Assembly (NCBI GenBank): GCA_000381625.1 | Contig: KB906767.1 | Span: forward strand, 2,272,629-2,336,628 | From: Bryobacterales bacterium KBS 96 | GTDB lineage: Bacteria; Acidobacteriota; Terriglobia; Bryobacterales; Bryobacteraceae | Direction of reading: 5' to 3' | DNA: 64,000 bases | In this document: positions 34,146 through 42,911 of the stretch, piece by piece | How the letters are laid out: every line of letters begins with the position of its first letter | How positions within the stretch are numbered: the stretch's first letter is position 1 | Position numbers and translations under genes: made by a program | Notes under the pieces: generated by a model | The model's input: only the letters and a program-made list of their open reading frames with translations | What the model was told of the DNA's origin: nothing | Database searches by the model: none

Positions 34146-34391
34146 ATGCATTGGTTCCGCTTGGACTCGAGCGTCTTCACTGCAGCCGTATATCGCCGCG
34201 CCAAGCGCACTCTTGATCTCCTCTTTCGTAGCGGCGAACGGTATCGTTATTTCGACTTCTCGCCACAGCAGTATCGTGATTTCCTAGCTGCCGACTCCAA
34301 AGGCCAGTACTTTTCCAGCAACATCCGCGGCCACTTCCGCTTCGAACATCTTCCGCGTCGCCGTCGCAAGCCCCCTCAATCCGAAAACTAA
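34146..34391 (+). CDS. KTSC domain protein
   Basis: An 81-residue protein with the small KTSC fold: the N-terminal LDSSVFTAAVYRRAKRTLDLLF, then RSGERYRYFDFSPQQYRDFL and the ending DSKGQYFSSNIRGHFRFEHL. Such domains occur alone or fused to nucleases and lysyl-tRNA synthetase-related proteins and are thought to bind nucleic acid or proteins. The C-terminus is basic (RRRRK). It lies between the IS66 remnant and a broken DUF4238 gene and is itself intact. Confidence 0.8.
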   Translation: MHWFRLDSSVFTAAVYRRAKRTLDLLFRSGERYRYFDFSPQQYRDFLAADSKGQYFSSNIRGHFRFEHLPRRRRKPPQSEN

Positions 34392-34435
34392 TCTGTTCGC
34401 CTAAGTCAATCCGGTGCTTGCCGAACGCTTGCCGC

Positions 34436-35035
34436 AAAGGCAACACACGTCTCTTTGGAAGCCGTCGAGGAATCTATGCGGAAATACGAGCACGAAACCG
34501 GAGAGGGCATGACGGACGTTTCGGCAGACGAGATCTTTGAGATGATCCGGGACGACCGGTACGACATTAAGATCCCCGACAGAACAATATCAAAATGATG
34601 ATGTCGCTAGCTCTGGAAGTGGCGCAAGGGATGTTTCGGCTTAATTGGGAAATTCTCTCGGCTCCGAAAGGCCATGCTTTCATCACATGTGACAACCCCT
34701 TCACGGTTGTGCCGCCGCCGTTCTTCGATGACTCAGTTCAGGGATACGATATCCTGACGCCCGGAGCTTCGACAGTAGTACCATTGAGCAGCAAAACTGC
34801 CATTTGCTTCTATGGTGATGGACAGCGTACGCGTGGTGGCGTGGCGTACAAAGAATTCTTGCGAAACACCAACATCGTAGTAGCGGCCAATAGTGAGCGT
34901 TTCGTCATTGCCAGAGACGAACCTCTGCTGCGTAGTGTCGTGCGGAAAGGCAAGCTGGAACAGTGGCGGCGACCGCCGCAGTTCAAGATAAACGCCCCGG
35001 ACCCGTATGTGACGGAATCTCCCGAATCGGGATAG
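34436..35035 (+). pseudogene. DUF4238 family protein, truncated and frameshifted
   Basis: The second part (MMMSLALEVAQGMFRLNWEI, FITCDNPFTVVPPP, LSSKTAICF, FLRNTNIVVAANSERFVIA) is the C-terminal half of a DUF4238-type protein. Upstream, in another frame, is HVSLEAVEESMRKYEHETGE ending RYDIKIP. Adding one C to the four C near 34577 joins the two parts. The N-terminal third of the family, with its conserved start, is not present, and the IS66 remnant lies upstream. Function of the family is unknown; it is often found in islands. Confidence 0.72.
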
Positions 35036-35139
35036 TAGCGCGCCAACAGAGACAGAACTTTCTGCAACCTTTTTTGTGGAAGTACGATTTGATTTAAAGA
35101 GCCGCTCACGGTAATGGGTTGCGCCAGCGGAGACCGCTC

Positions 35140-36451
35140 ATGGGGCCGACAGTCCTGTTCGACAAGTCATTTCTTCAATCGCTCACGGTCGATGAATCAG
35201 TGATATTCGATCACTTCTTCATCGCCGTGATATGCCCGCTATTCTACGTCGAGACCCTTGCCGATTTCGAAAAAGCCGTACGTCAAGGGCGAACACCAGA
35301 GCAATAGGTTGGAATCATTGCCCGAAAGATACCCGAAATGCACGGCATCCCTTGTGCTCACCACACCGAGTTGTGCCTCGCTAGTTTCATGGGGCACGAC
35401 ATCCCGATGGATGGAAGAGTTCCAGTACTCGGCGGCAAGGCGTAAGGTTGACGAACGCCGAGGCGTGGTTTTTCGGGAGCGTCCCGAAGCGAAAGCGTTT
35501 CGTCGATGGCAAGTTGGTGAATTCCTGGAAGTAGAACGCCGATTTGCGAAGGCATGGCGAGACGAACTTACTGCGCTCGACTTGAGGACTGTCGCAGCAG
35601 GTATGAATGCTATGGGCATCAATCCGCAGACGTGCAAGTCTCTTGAACAGGTAAGGACATTGGCAGACGAATTTCTTCACAGCGTTGATAGACCCTTGGA
35701 CAGATTGAAACTGGCGGTGCTTACTCTCGGGTTGCCACCGGAATCTGAGCCATTCATTGCAGAACAGTGGAAGAGATCGGGTTTTCGTCCTTTACCTGAA
35801 CATGCACTTTTCGCCGCCCACTTGTTCAAGGTCGAACTGTTTTTCCAGATCGCATTAGCGGCCAACCTGATTTCCACAAATCGTGCATCTAACTGGCAGG
35901 ATGTCGCGTACCTTTCGTACCTTCGGCTGTGCATGATCTTCGTGTCATCCGACAAGTTGCATCGCAGAAGTGCGCCTTATCTATTGCGTCCAGACCAGAG
36001 TTTCGTTTGGGGAGCCGATCTCAAAGCCGACCTTCAGCGGTTAGCACAGCGGTATCAGGCTTCACCACAACAAGAACAAGAAATGGGGCTTCTAAAGTTC
36101 GCCCGGACCCCTCCTCAAGATGCGGATTGCCTTGTTGCACGGCTGTGGGACCATCACTTCGGCATCCTGCGCCAGGAGGAGGCCGACCGACTAAAGCGCC
36201 TGTTTGACGAGCCAGTTCCGAACCAAGAGCACACGGTTGATCAAGTGCCGAGGCAATCTAAATCGCTTCCGACCGGCGAAAAAGAGCTGGTCGAGCATCT
36301 GAACCGGTTCCGGGATGCTACCGAGCTTTCGCCCGAAGAGATTGACTTCGATACTGCGAATCCAGACCTTCTTTCGATTCAGCGCAGGGTTCACAAAAGG
36401 AAAGGGTCGTTCTGGCAGCTACCGAAGGATCTGAAAGATGCACTTAAATGA
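35140..36451 (+). pseudogene. Large protein of unknown function, nonsense plus frameshift
   Basis: The protein starts MGPTVLFDKSFLQSLTVDES (GGAG upstream) and runs to GRTPEQ, where TAG at 35305-35307 stops it. The same frame continues VGIIARKIPEMHGIPCAHHT and MGHDIPMDGRVPVLGGKA. At 35445 one extra base shifts the frame to the long remainder, KVDERRGVVFRERPEAKAF to the end. About 436 residues in all. The family (start LFDKSFLQSL, later PCAHH) is found in assorted bacteria without known function; I recognise no catalytic motif. Two lesions in an otherwise well-preserved protein suggest recent loss. Confidence 0.7.
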
Positions 36452-36761
36452 AAGAACGCCGGAAACTGCTTTGTGGGTGATTTTATCAGCACAGGTGCAA
36501 AAATTTGACTGACCAAACGCAAGCCGGTGAGTGACCGTTCTGCAGCCTGCTTTGCTCGCGTATTCCTCTGAGTTTTGCGTCCGAGACGCTTTTGTGGCCA
36601 AACCGTCGGCTTATCTGTCAATGGTCACGCATCGGAATGTGGCACCTGGGAGATTTTCCCTTCCGGGCTTGGACGCGAGATAGTCCGGTAGAACGCCAGT
36701 AAAAAATCACTCAATTCTGTCGAGAACCGTCTCTGCGAATCCCTTATATACAGAGGGACAC
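36452..36761. other. Intergenic region, no gene seen
   Basis: 310 bp between the large pseudogene and the small helix-turn-helix gene. Its right end is AT-richer and has a TATATA sequence at 36746-36751 about 10 bp before the ATG of the next gene, perhaps a -10 box. Nothing else is recognised. Confidence 0.4.
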
Positions 36762-37079
36762 ATGCAGAATCTGCCAGCAATTACGGCAACGTTAAACACC
36801 ACCGCGACTCAGAATGATCGATTTCGAACGCCCGCTCGAACTCGTGAGAGACGGACTCGCACGTCGTTGCCGCCGCCCGATCAGCGTTCCTGGCTACTAC
36901 TGACCGAGGCAGCAAGTCTTATCGGTTGCAGCAAGGCAACCGCGCATCGTCTGCGCCGCGGCGAAATCGACGGCGTACCTCGCCTGCCGGCCGTACAGGT
37001 CGCCAAACGCAAATGGGTCGTGATGAAAGCCTCCTTGGAGCAATGGCAGCGGGAAAATGAACGACTTTCCGCCGCCTGA
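36762..37079 (+). CDS. Small HTH protein, excisionase-like
   Basis: A 105-residue protein with a basic disordered N-terminus and a helix-turn-helix of the excisionase/MerR-like kind: LLLTEAASLIGCSKATAHRL, then RRGEIDGVPRLPA with the wing VAKRKWVVMKASLEQW. It lies just before an integrase gene, on the same strand and 55 bp away, as directionality factors often do. It may control excision or the integrase promoter. Function is inferred from domain and position. Confidence 0.72.
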   Translation: MQNLPAITATLNTTATQNDRFRTPARTRERRTRTSLPPPDQRSWLLLTEAASLIGCSKATAHRLRRGEIDGVPRLPAVQVAKRKWVVMKASLEQWQRENERLSAA

Positions 37080-37134
37080 CGTTGTCAAATCGAGTTCGCA
37101 AAGCGCTTCGGAGACGCACGGAAAGAGTGCGTTG

Positions 37135-38274
37135 ATGAGCAAAAGACGAAAAACGAGGAGGTATCAGCATGGTTCACTTTGTGAATCGCCCGATGGGAAG
37201 CGATGGGTCGTGAAGTTCTATTACGCTCCTGGCAAGCAGACCACGAAAACGCTGGGGCCGAAAAACAAGATCAGCCGTAGACAGGCTGAAATGATGCGGG
37301 ACGAAGTGGTCCGCCCACTCAACCAGAACCCGTTTCGCAATCTCGGAGAAGAAACGTTCGAGCGATTCGTTGAAGACGTCTTCTTCCCGATCAAACTTGA
37401 CACGGGAGAATGGCGCGAGAATACCGCGAAGGAAAGTATGCGCGAGATTCGCAAACACATCGTTGCCGAGCTTGGCGAAGTTCGCTTCGAAGAACTAACC
37501 GCCGCACTGCTGCGCGCTCTTTTGAAGAAGAAAGCGGAGCAGGGGCTCGGTCGCCAAACGCTGAACCATCTGCGGTTCTATCTCACTGACATTTGCAAGT
37601 CCGCGATAGCCGAAGGCTATCTGACAAACAACGTCAGTGAAGGGCTGAAACCGCCGGCGAAGGTGTTAAAGCCGAGCGCGCCGAAACGGATCGCCACTTT
37701 AGAACAGTACGACGAAGCTTGGTCGTTGCTGGAGGAACGGGAACGATTGTGTTTCGATCTGGTGATGTTCGCCGGAATGCGGGAATGGGAGGCGTTCGCG
37801 ATCTGGTGTGGCGACATGGCGGAAGACGGTATCCATATCGAACGGAGTTTTTACAAGGGTTCCTATGGGCCGCCGAAGACACCCAAGAGCGACCGGATTG
37901 TGGGTGTCCCCGATGAAATCATGGAGCGCTTGCAATCCTGGATCTCACGCCTACCGGTGAACGATCCAGCGGCGTGCGTGTTTCCATCTTCGAAATTGAT
38001 AAAGCCGATTTGGCCGGAAAGCCTGCTGGGCAAATACGTGCGTCCGCGGCTGCGGCCGGCAGGTCTCGGTTGGATCAATTTTGAGGAGCTGCGTCGGTCA
38101 CACTCCACGCTGCACAAACGGCGGAAATCAGACCCCAAGATCATTGCCGACCAGCAAGGTCATGGGATGCGAACCCACTTCGAGGAATACGTCCAGAGTG
38201 AGGTCGCGGAACGGAAGGCGGAAGCCGCTAAGCTTTGCGCCGATTTTATAGGTGTGTTTCGCAAACGAGGTTAA
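37135..38274 (+). CDS. Tyrosine recombinase / integrase
   Basis: A 379-residue site-specific recombinase. The N-terminal part includes an AP2-like region (GSLCESPDGKRWVVKFYYAP) and a core-binding domain. In the catalytic domain the first Arg is in FAGMREWEAF, the Lys in TPKSDR, the second Arg in FEELRRSHSTL (the usual His of HxxR is Glu), the GH motif in QQGHGMRTHFEEYVQ and the Tyr in EEYV. The frame is open from 37057, but MSKRRKTRRYQHGS at 37135 is the natural start. The gene points at the tRNA-Gly 3' fragment 26 bp downstream, which is its likely attachment site. Confidence 0.9.
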   Translation: MSKRRKTRRYQHGSLCESPDGKRWVVKFYYAPGKQTTKTLGPKNKISRRQAEMMRDEVVRPLNQNPFRNLGEETFERFVEDVFFPIKLDTGEWRENTAKESMREIRKHIVAELGEVRFEELTAALLRALLKKKAEQGLGRQTLNHLRFYLTDICKSAIAEGYLTNNVSEGLKPPAKVLKPSAPKRIATLEQYDEAWSLLEERERLCFDLVMFAGMREWEAFAIWCGDMAEDGIHIERSFYKGSYGPPKTPKSDRIVGVPDEIMERLQSWISRLPVNDPAACVFPSSKLIKPIWPESLLGKYVRPRLRPAGLGWINFEELRRSHSTLHKRRKSDPKIIADQQGHGMRTHFEEYVQSEVAERKAEAAKLCADFIGVFRKRG

Positions 38275-38300
38275 TCGAGGTAGGGCATTTTGGCTGAGGC

Positions 38301-38346
38301 TGGAGCGGGAGACGGGGATCGAACCCGCGGCGTCCAGCTTGGGAAG
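38301..38346 (-). other. Displaced 3' end of tRNA-Gly(CCC), attachment site
   Basis: Read on the minus strand, 46 nt match the 3' part of a tRNA-Gly: anticodon loop TTCCCAA with anticodon CCC, the 3' anticodon stem GCTGG, variable loop, T arm with GTTCGATC, acceptor half CTCCCGC and TCCA. The 5' half does not form: the bases before the loop are TTGGC, not CCAGC. So this is not a working tRNA but the copy of an attachment core. It lies directly after the integrase gene. The intact partner gene is not in the window. Confidence 0.82.
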
Positions 38347-38658
38347 CCAACTGGCGTTTGTCAATAAAGAACAAATGCGTCCATGGCGATTAATCTTGAC
38401 CATAGAAGTGAATGGCGTCTCAGCAACTTACGGCAAATCGGTCCTTAAAGCAGTAATCGCAGTAAGCGGGCCGATGGCGATCTAAGCCCTTCTCAATCAT
38501 CCAGCAAAAGCACCTTTGGGACCTCTCACCCAACCGCGCCAGGCAGTTCTGGCGCTGACGCGAGGTGAGGATTGCAAACTCTAAATGCCCGACGTGCGTT
38601 CGGGCACGACACAGGTGGAACCGGCGGCCTGGAGTCCGCTGGCGCCAGCTTAAAACGA

Positions 38659-39588
38659 ATGCTGCCAGGGCTAGTGGTTTCAAAACAGAAACTGCGGCAA
38701 GCCGAAGGCACTTGCGTGGTGCGTTTGAAGCGCGAGGAAGGAAAACAGAACGTGGGATTCAGTTCGAGACCGTTTGTGCTGTGTGGCTTGCCGGTGCGGA
38801 AGCCGCCCGCTGGCGAGATGCTGTACGAGCGGCGCAACGGCGACTTTGTTCTACAAATCACGGGCCATCCGAACTACGGGCTGCCCTTTGGCCAGGACCG
38901 TATCGTGCCAATTTATCTGGCCACCCTAGCCGTGCGCCAACAGAGTCAAACCATTCGCTTCCGCACCGCTGCGGAGATGCTGGAGACCTTCGGAATGCAC
39001 AAAGGGGGAAAGGAGTACTGCCGATTGGTGGCCGCTTTCGAACGGATTTTTGGCGCAACCATCTTCTTCGGGACGGATGCGCTTCGAGGCACGGCCAAGG
39101 TGGTCCAGCGCTCGCGATTCAGCTTTTTTCAAGAAGCACAGATCTGGTACAGCCGAGATACCGAGCAGTACCCGGTTTCCGACCAATTCGAGAACGTGAT
39201 CGTATTGAGTGACGAGTTCTACCGGGAGATTACGACCCATCCCATTCCTGCAGATCTCGAAGCAGTGAAAGTGCTGGCCGCGTCGCCGGCCGTATTGGAC
39301 TTATTCATGTGGCTTTCGTATCGCTGCTTCCTGGCGAAGGGAAAGGAGATGATTCCGTTGTTTGGGCCACGCGGTCTCGCGAGGCAGATTGGCTCAATTG
39401 AATACGCACGGCCGCGCCGGTTTCGCGAAAAACTCGACCTCTGGTTGGAATCGATCCGTGTGCTATGGCCGGAATGCCCGGGAAAAATCAGCAGTGATGG
39501 AACGGACCTCGTTGTCGATCACGCTTACTCCGTCTTAGTTAATAACGGAGGAAATCGCGCGATAGCCGTGAATGGAGGAATCTCGTGA
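38659..39588 (+). CDS. Plasmid-type replication initiator, RepA-like
   Basis: A protein of 309 residues of the RepA/RepA_C type known from broad-host plasmids. It has GLPFGQDRIVPIYLATLAVR, a winged-helix region MLETFGMHKGGKEYCRLVAAF, FFQEAQIWYSRD, then VIVLSDEFYREI and LDLFMWLSYRCFLAKGKE. The frame is open from 38572, but MLPGLVVSKQKLRQAE at 38659 is the likely start. The stop overlaps the next gene by four bases (GTGA). Presence in the chromosome suggests an integrated plasmid. No origin iterons were recognised. Confidence 0.83.
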   Translation: MLPGLVVSKQKLRQAEGTCVVRLKREEGKQNVGFSSRPFVLCGLPVRKPPAGEMLYERRNGDFVLQITGHPNYGLPFGQDRIVPIYLATLAVRQQSQTIRFRTAAEMLETFGMHKGGKEYCRLVAAFERIFGATIFFGTDALRGTAKVVQRSRFSFFQEAQIWYSRDTEQYPVSDQFENVIVLSDEFYREITTHPIPADLEAVKVLAASPAVLDLFMWLSYRCFLAKGKEMIPLFGPRGLARQIGSIEYARPRRFREKLDLWLESIRVLWPECPGKISSDGTDLVVDHAYSVLVNNGGNRAIAVNGGIS

Positions 39589-39932
39589 GGACGATATCCG
39601 AACCAACCCGGCGCAAGGCGCAAGCTTCTGATGACACGCGGCGACCTGTCTGGCTAGAAGCGACGGAATCTTTTTACAAAAAACTAAATCGGATCGCGAA
39701 GCAATGCGAAGTCTCTCGTTATGACGCTCTGAGCAAAGGCCTCGATGCCCTGCTGCGGGAAACACAAATACGAAGCTCGGCCTTGAACCGTAATGTTAAG
39801 AGCCCTGCCCAGTCGGAGGTGTTCCGGCGGACCATGGGGCAGGTTTCGCGGAACTACTGGGCAACAGTTAGCCTGGAAGAACGGCGCGAACGAGGGCAAA
39901 GGGGTGCTCACGCTCGGTGGAATCGGCATTAA
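39585..39932 (+). CDS. Hypothetical protein coupled to RepA
   Basis: A 115-residue basic protein of unknown function starting with GTG that overlaps the RepA stop (GTGA). The middle resembles a ribbon-helix-helix or short helical DNA-binding region (FYKKLNRIAKQCEVSRYDAL, SKGLDALLRE). The C-terminus (SLEERRERGQRGAHARWNRH) is rich in Arg. Coupling to repA suggests a part in plasmid copy control or partition; this is inference. Confidence 0.65.
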   Translation: MRTISEPTRRKAQASDDTRRPVWLEATESFYKKLNRIAKQCEVSRYDALSKGLDALLRETQIRSSALNRNVKSPAQSEVFRRTMGQVSRNYWATVSLEERRERGQRGAHARWNRH

Positions 39933-40004
39933 CCGGTTACAATGTCTCGTCAACAGGTTGCGATTCAACTGTACAGTTCGGATAATTGAACTGAAGACTT
40001 CAAG

Positions 40005-40301
40005 ATGCAACCAGCGAAGAACAGATCTATCGTCGTATCGGCGCTCACGGCCCGCACCGGCTTCGGCAAGCTGCTGCGCCGGGTGGAAGATGAGCAGCGC
40101 TCGCTCGTGATCGAAAAACGGGGCACGCCCGCTGCAGTGCTGCTCAGTATCCGTGACTATGTACGCCTGGCGGCCCCAGAACCCGAAGTGCTCCGTGTCA
40201 TTGGTGAAGAATCGAAGCGCAAGGGCACCAACAAGCTTAGTTCACGGCGGATTGATCGGATCATCAAGACGGTCCGCACTGAAAAACGCAAGCGCGGATG
40301 A
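40005..40301 (+). CDS. Antitoxin, Phd/YefM family
   Basis: A 98-residue antitoxin. The N-terminal DNA-binding part of the Phd/YefM family is seen in SIVVSALTARTGFGKLLRRV followed by VIEKRGTPAAVLLSIRDYV. The C-terminus is basic and helical, to cover the toxin. Its stop overlaps the toxin start (ATGA at 40298), the usual type II arrangement. It should bind its own promoter with the toxin; no clear palindrome was found in the 70 bp upstream. Confidence 0.85.
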   Translation: MQPAKNRSIVVSALTARTGFGKLLRRVEDEQRSLVIEKRGTPAAVLLSIRDYVRLAAPEPEVLRVIGEESKRKGTNKLSSRRIDRIIKTVRTEKRKRG

Positions 40302-40720
40302 TCTCGCTCCGGCTGGTGGTGGATACCAACATCGTCGTTTCGGCCGCCCTCAAGCCGGACGGCCTTCAGCGTACGGTTCTTCTGCTCGCGATGACCAAGC
40401 CAGCAAGTCTATACGTCACTCAAGAGATTATCGCGGAGTACCGTGACGTGCTCTCGCGTGCCGAGCTGAAAATTCGCAAAGGGCTCCGTCAACAATTACT
40501 ACAGCTCATTCAGAACCACGCACACCAGGTCAAACCGTCACGCCCGCTTCAGGTCACGAGTGATCCGGACGACAACAAGTTCTTAGAGTGCGCCGATGCG
40601 GCGCGCGCCGACTACCTGGTCACCGGCAATCAGCGCCATTTTCCGAAATTCTGGAAGAAAACTAAGGCGATCACCTCGCGAGAGTTCATCGACATAGTGG
40701 CACCCCATCTGGTTCGATGA
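40298..40720 (+). CDS. PIN domain toxin
   Basis: A 140-residue PIN-domain ribonuclease of the PilT-N/COG1569 kind. The acidic residues are in place: Asp in RLVVDTNIVVSA, Glu in TQEIIAEYRDVL, and DPDDNKFLECADAARADYLV with a TGNQRHF motif. It should cleave RNA when free of its antitoxin. Together they form a type II addiction module, fitting the neighbouring plasmid replication gene. Confidence 0.88.
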   Translation: MISLRLVVDTNIVVSAALKPDGLQRTVLLLAMTKPASLYVTQEIIAEYRDVLSRAELKIRKGLRQQLLQLIQNHAHQVKPSRPLQVTSDPDDNKFLECADAARADYLVTGNQRHFPKFWKKTKAITSREFIDIVAPHLVR

Positions 40721-41163
40721 TTGTGGGTGCTGCCATCCCCACTACCAAGAGGGCAAACCAGCGCATGGGCAGTCGTTCGCTCACTAGCCAAAGCTTACCG
40801 AGAGGTCGGCACGACATCTGCCCACACCTAAGGGGATGAACAGATGAATGCGCAGCTCATGCAGTTTGCGATGCCTAACGCGCATGTCGCGTTCATGCGT
40901 GTGCACTTTTCAATCAGCGCGATGGCGACAAACCGTCAATTTGGATTTGTAAACGCTAGGCCGTTACACGCGATCGATCCTGACTGGGGTCGAACAATAG
41001 CGAACGAATAGCCCTAGCCGGCTCACAATTCGTCCTTACTCGGGGCCTGGGATGTTCATATGCCGCGTCGCTTGCCTGGGTCAGGTGGATTGACGTCGGC
41101 GAGGGAGTCCTTTTGCCGAAGCCTCGGCTACCGGTGGTTCACGGAACGGTTTGACTCGGGCTA
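40721..41163. other. Intergenic region, no gene seen
   Basis: About 440 bp. It has an imperfect palindrome near 40878-40902 (ACGCGCATG, a seven-base spacer, CATGCGTGT) in the middle. No open frame with a recognisable product was seen. It separates the toxin-antitoxin pair from the PadR gene and its strong promoter. Confidence 0.5.
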
Positions 41164-41192
41164 TTGACATACACAGGACTGCCATGTATAAT
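41164..41192 (+). promoter_or_regulatory. Perfect consensus sigma-70 promoter
   Basis: TTGACA at 41164-41169 and TATAAT at 41187-41192 with a 17-bp spacer, an exact match to the consensus at both hexamers. Transcription should start near 41199, only four bases before the ATG at 41203 (and ten before a second ATG at 41209). So the PadR message would be leaderless or nearly so. An ACATACA/TGTAT inverted pair lies between the boxes and may be the PadR operator. Confidence 0.85.
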
Positions 41193-41202
41193 ACTTCTAC
41201 GT

Positions 41203-41541
41203 ATGGATATGAGTAAGGACCTGGTTGCTGCTTCCGCCACGCCGCTCGTGCTCGCTATTCTTGCCGACGGCGACAGTTATGGCTATGCCATCATCAAACG
41301 AGTGGCCGAGTTGTCAGGCGGGCACCTCCAGTGGACCGACGGCATGCTCTATCCCGTGCTGCACCGGCTTGAGCGCCAAGGGCATGTCGCGGCGAAGTGG
41401 TCCGCGTCCGAGAACGGCCGCAGGCGTAAGTACTACCGGATCACTAGAGAAGGCCGGGCGCAGCTCGCCGCGCAGCGGCAGCAGTGGCAGGTCGTGGACG
41501 GTACCCTGCGGGGTATCTGGATGAAGGCGTGCGCGGTATGA
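41203..41541 (+). CDS. PadR family transcriptional regulator
   Basis: A 112-residue PadR repressor. Conserved parts: PLVLAILADGDSYGYAIIKR, then WTDGMLYPVLHRLERQG and the wing GRRRKYYRITREGRAQL. The frame is open back to a TTG at 41164, but that codon is the -35 box of its promoter, so the start is the ATG at 41203. The stop overlaps the start of the membrane protein gene (ATGA at 41538). It likely represses its own operon in response to a ligand or cell-envelope signal. Confidence 0.92.
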   Translation: MDMSKDLVAASATPLVLAILADGDSYGYAIIKRVAELSGGHLQWTDGMLYPVLHRLERQGHVAAKWSASENGRRRKYYRITREGRAQLAAQRQQWQVVDGTLRGIWMKACAV

Positions 41542-42911
41542 CGATCTTTGCCGATCAACCGCTCGAGGAGCAAATCGCGCAGTGGCGAGCGTATGTATGC
41601 CGCCGGCCCGCCTTTAATCGTCCCGACGTGGAAGAGCTCGAGGGGCATCTGCGCGACCAGCTTGTGGCGCTCACCCAAGCCGGCCTGGCAGGGGATGAAG
41701 CGTTTTTAGTCGCGGTCAAGCGCATGGGCAGCCTCGATGCGCTGTCGCGCGAGTTCGCACGCGTGCATTCCGAGCGACTGTGGAAGCAGCTGGTCATTGC
41801 GCCCGACGCTGATGAGTCGGCGAAACCCTCTTACAGCGAGACGCTTGTCGTTCTGGGCCTTGCGGTTGCCGCGGCGTTGGCTATCAAGATGCCGGCGCTG
41901 TTCGGTCTTCGACTCAGCCCTGATGAGGAACTGCCACCCTTCTACGCCCGGAACGCCAGCCTGTTCGTCTTCCCGCTGCTCACCATTTACTTGATGTGGA
42001 AGCGTGGGGCGGAAGTTGCCAGCGGCCTCTGGCTGGCGCTGCCCTTCGCGGTCGGGGCTGTGTTCGCCAATGTCTTCCCCTTCCGCACAGGCAGCGACAC
42101 TCAGGTGTTGACCGCTCTGCACTTGCCAATCGCTCTATGGCTGGCCGTCGGATTCGCGTACGTCCGAGGCCGCTGGTTCGCCGATGGTGGGCGCATGGAC
42201 TTCGTGCGGTTCTCGGGCGAGCTGGTCATCTACTACGTGCTCATCGCGCTCGGCGGGGGGATCGTGACCGGCTTCACGATGATGATGTTCAAGGCCATCG
42301 ATATGAACGCTGCGTGGTTCGTAGCGGGCTGGCTGATCCCGTGCGGCGCGATGGGGGCCGTCATCATCGGATCCTGGCTGGTGGAGGCGAAACAAAGTGT
42401 TATTGAGAACATGGCGCCGGTGCTGACCAGGCTGTTCACGCCGCTATTCACAGTTCTGCTACTGGTGTTTCTGGCCACGATGGCGTGGACAGGCAACCCC
42501 ATCAACGTCAAGCGGGAGGTACTTATCGGCTTCGACTTACTGCTGGTGCTGGTCGTTGGGCTGGTGCTCTACGCCGCATCCGCGCGCGACCCCCAGGCAC
42601 CGCCCGACTTCTTCGACGGCCTGCAACTGCTGCTCGTGGTCAGCGCACTCGTGGTCGATGGGGTGGCGCTCGCCGCGATCGCAGCGCGCATCTCCGAGTT
42701 TGGCTTCACTCCCAATCGAGTGGCGGCTCTTGGTGAGAATCTCATTCTGCTCGCCAACCTGGCGTGGTCGGCGTGGCTCTATGCGCGCTTCTTGCGGCAC
42801 CGGGGCTCGTTTGTCGACTTGGAGCGATGGCAGATCGCCTATCTGCCCGTGTACGCCGTTTGGGCGGCACTGGTGGTTGTCATGTTCCCGCCCGTGTTCG
42901 GCTACCGTTGA
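41538..42911 (+). CDS. HAAS-type membrane protein with PadR partner
   Basis: A 457-residue membrane protein. Residues 1-95 are the permease-prefix/HAAS-like helical domain (EEQIAQWRAYVCRRPAFNRP, then VEELEGHLRDQLVALTQAGL). The rest has about ten hydrophobic segments from residue 105 onwards, with a short charged loop in between. It lacks the FtsX domains of the ADOP permeases, so it is a different membrane partner; DUF4153-like proteins have a similar layout. It overlaps the PadR gene, which is the same operon logic as the permease pairs. Function is unknown; the role may be envelope sensing. Confidence 0.72.
   Translation: MTIFADQPLEEQIAQWRAYVCRRPAFNRPDVEELEGHLRDQLVALTQAGLAGDEAFLVAVKRMGSLDALSREFARVHSERLWKQLVIAPDADESAKPSYSETLVVLGLAVAAALAIKMPALFGLRLSPDEELPPFYARNASLFVFPLLTIYLMWKRGAEVASGLWLALPFAVGAVFANVFPFRTGSDTQVLTALHLPIALWLAVGFAYVRGRWFADGGRMDFVRFSGELVIYYVLIALGGGIVTGFTMMMFKAIDMNAAWFVAGWLIPCGAMGAVIIGSWLVEAKQSVIENMAPVLTRLFTPLFTVLLLVFLATMAWTGNPINVKREVLIGFDLLLVLVVGLVLYAASARDPQAPPDFFDGLQLLLVVSALVVDGVALAAIAARISEFGFTPNRVAALGENLILLANLAWSAWLYARFLRHRGSFVDLERWQIAYLPVYAVWAALVVVMFPPVFGYR

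Noticed and set aside
38301-38346. A functional tRNA-Gly
   Set aside because: Only the 3' part is present; the bases 5' of the anticodon loop do not pair with the 3' stem and there is no D arm.
38565-39212. A second plus-strand frame over repA
   Set aside because: It is a shadow in another frame; RepA has clear motifs and the right overlap with the next gene.
41164-41202. An upstream TTG start for the PadR gene
   Set aside because: The TTG is the first part of the TTGACA -35 box, so it cannot be in the message.
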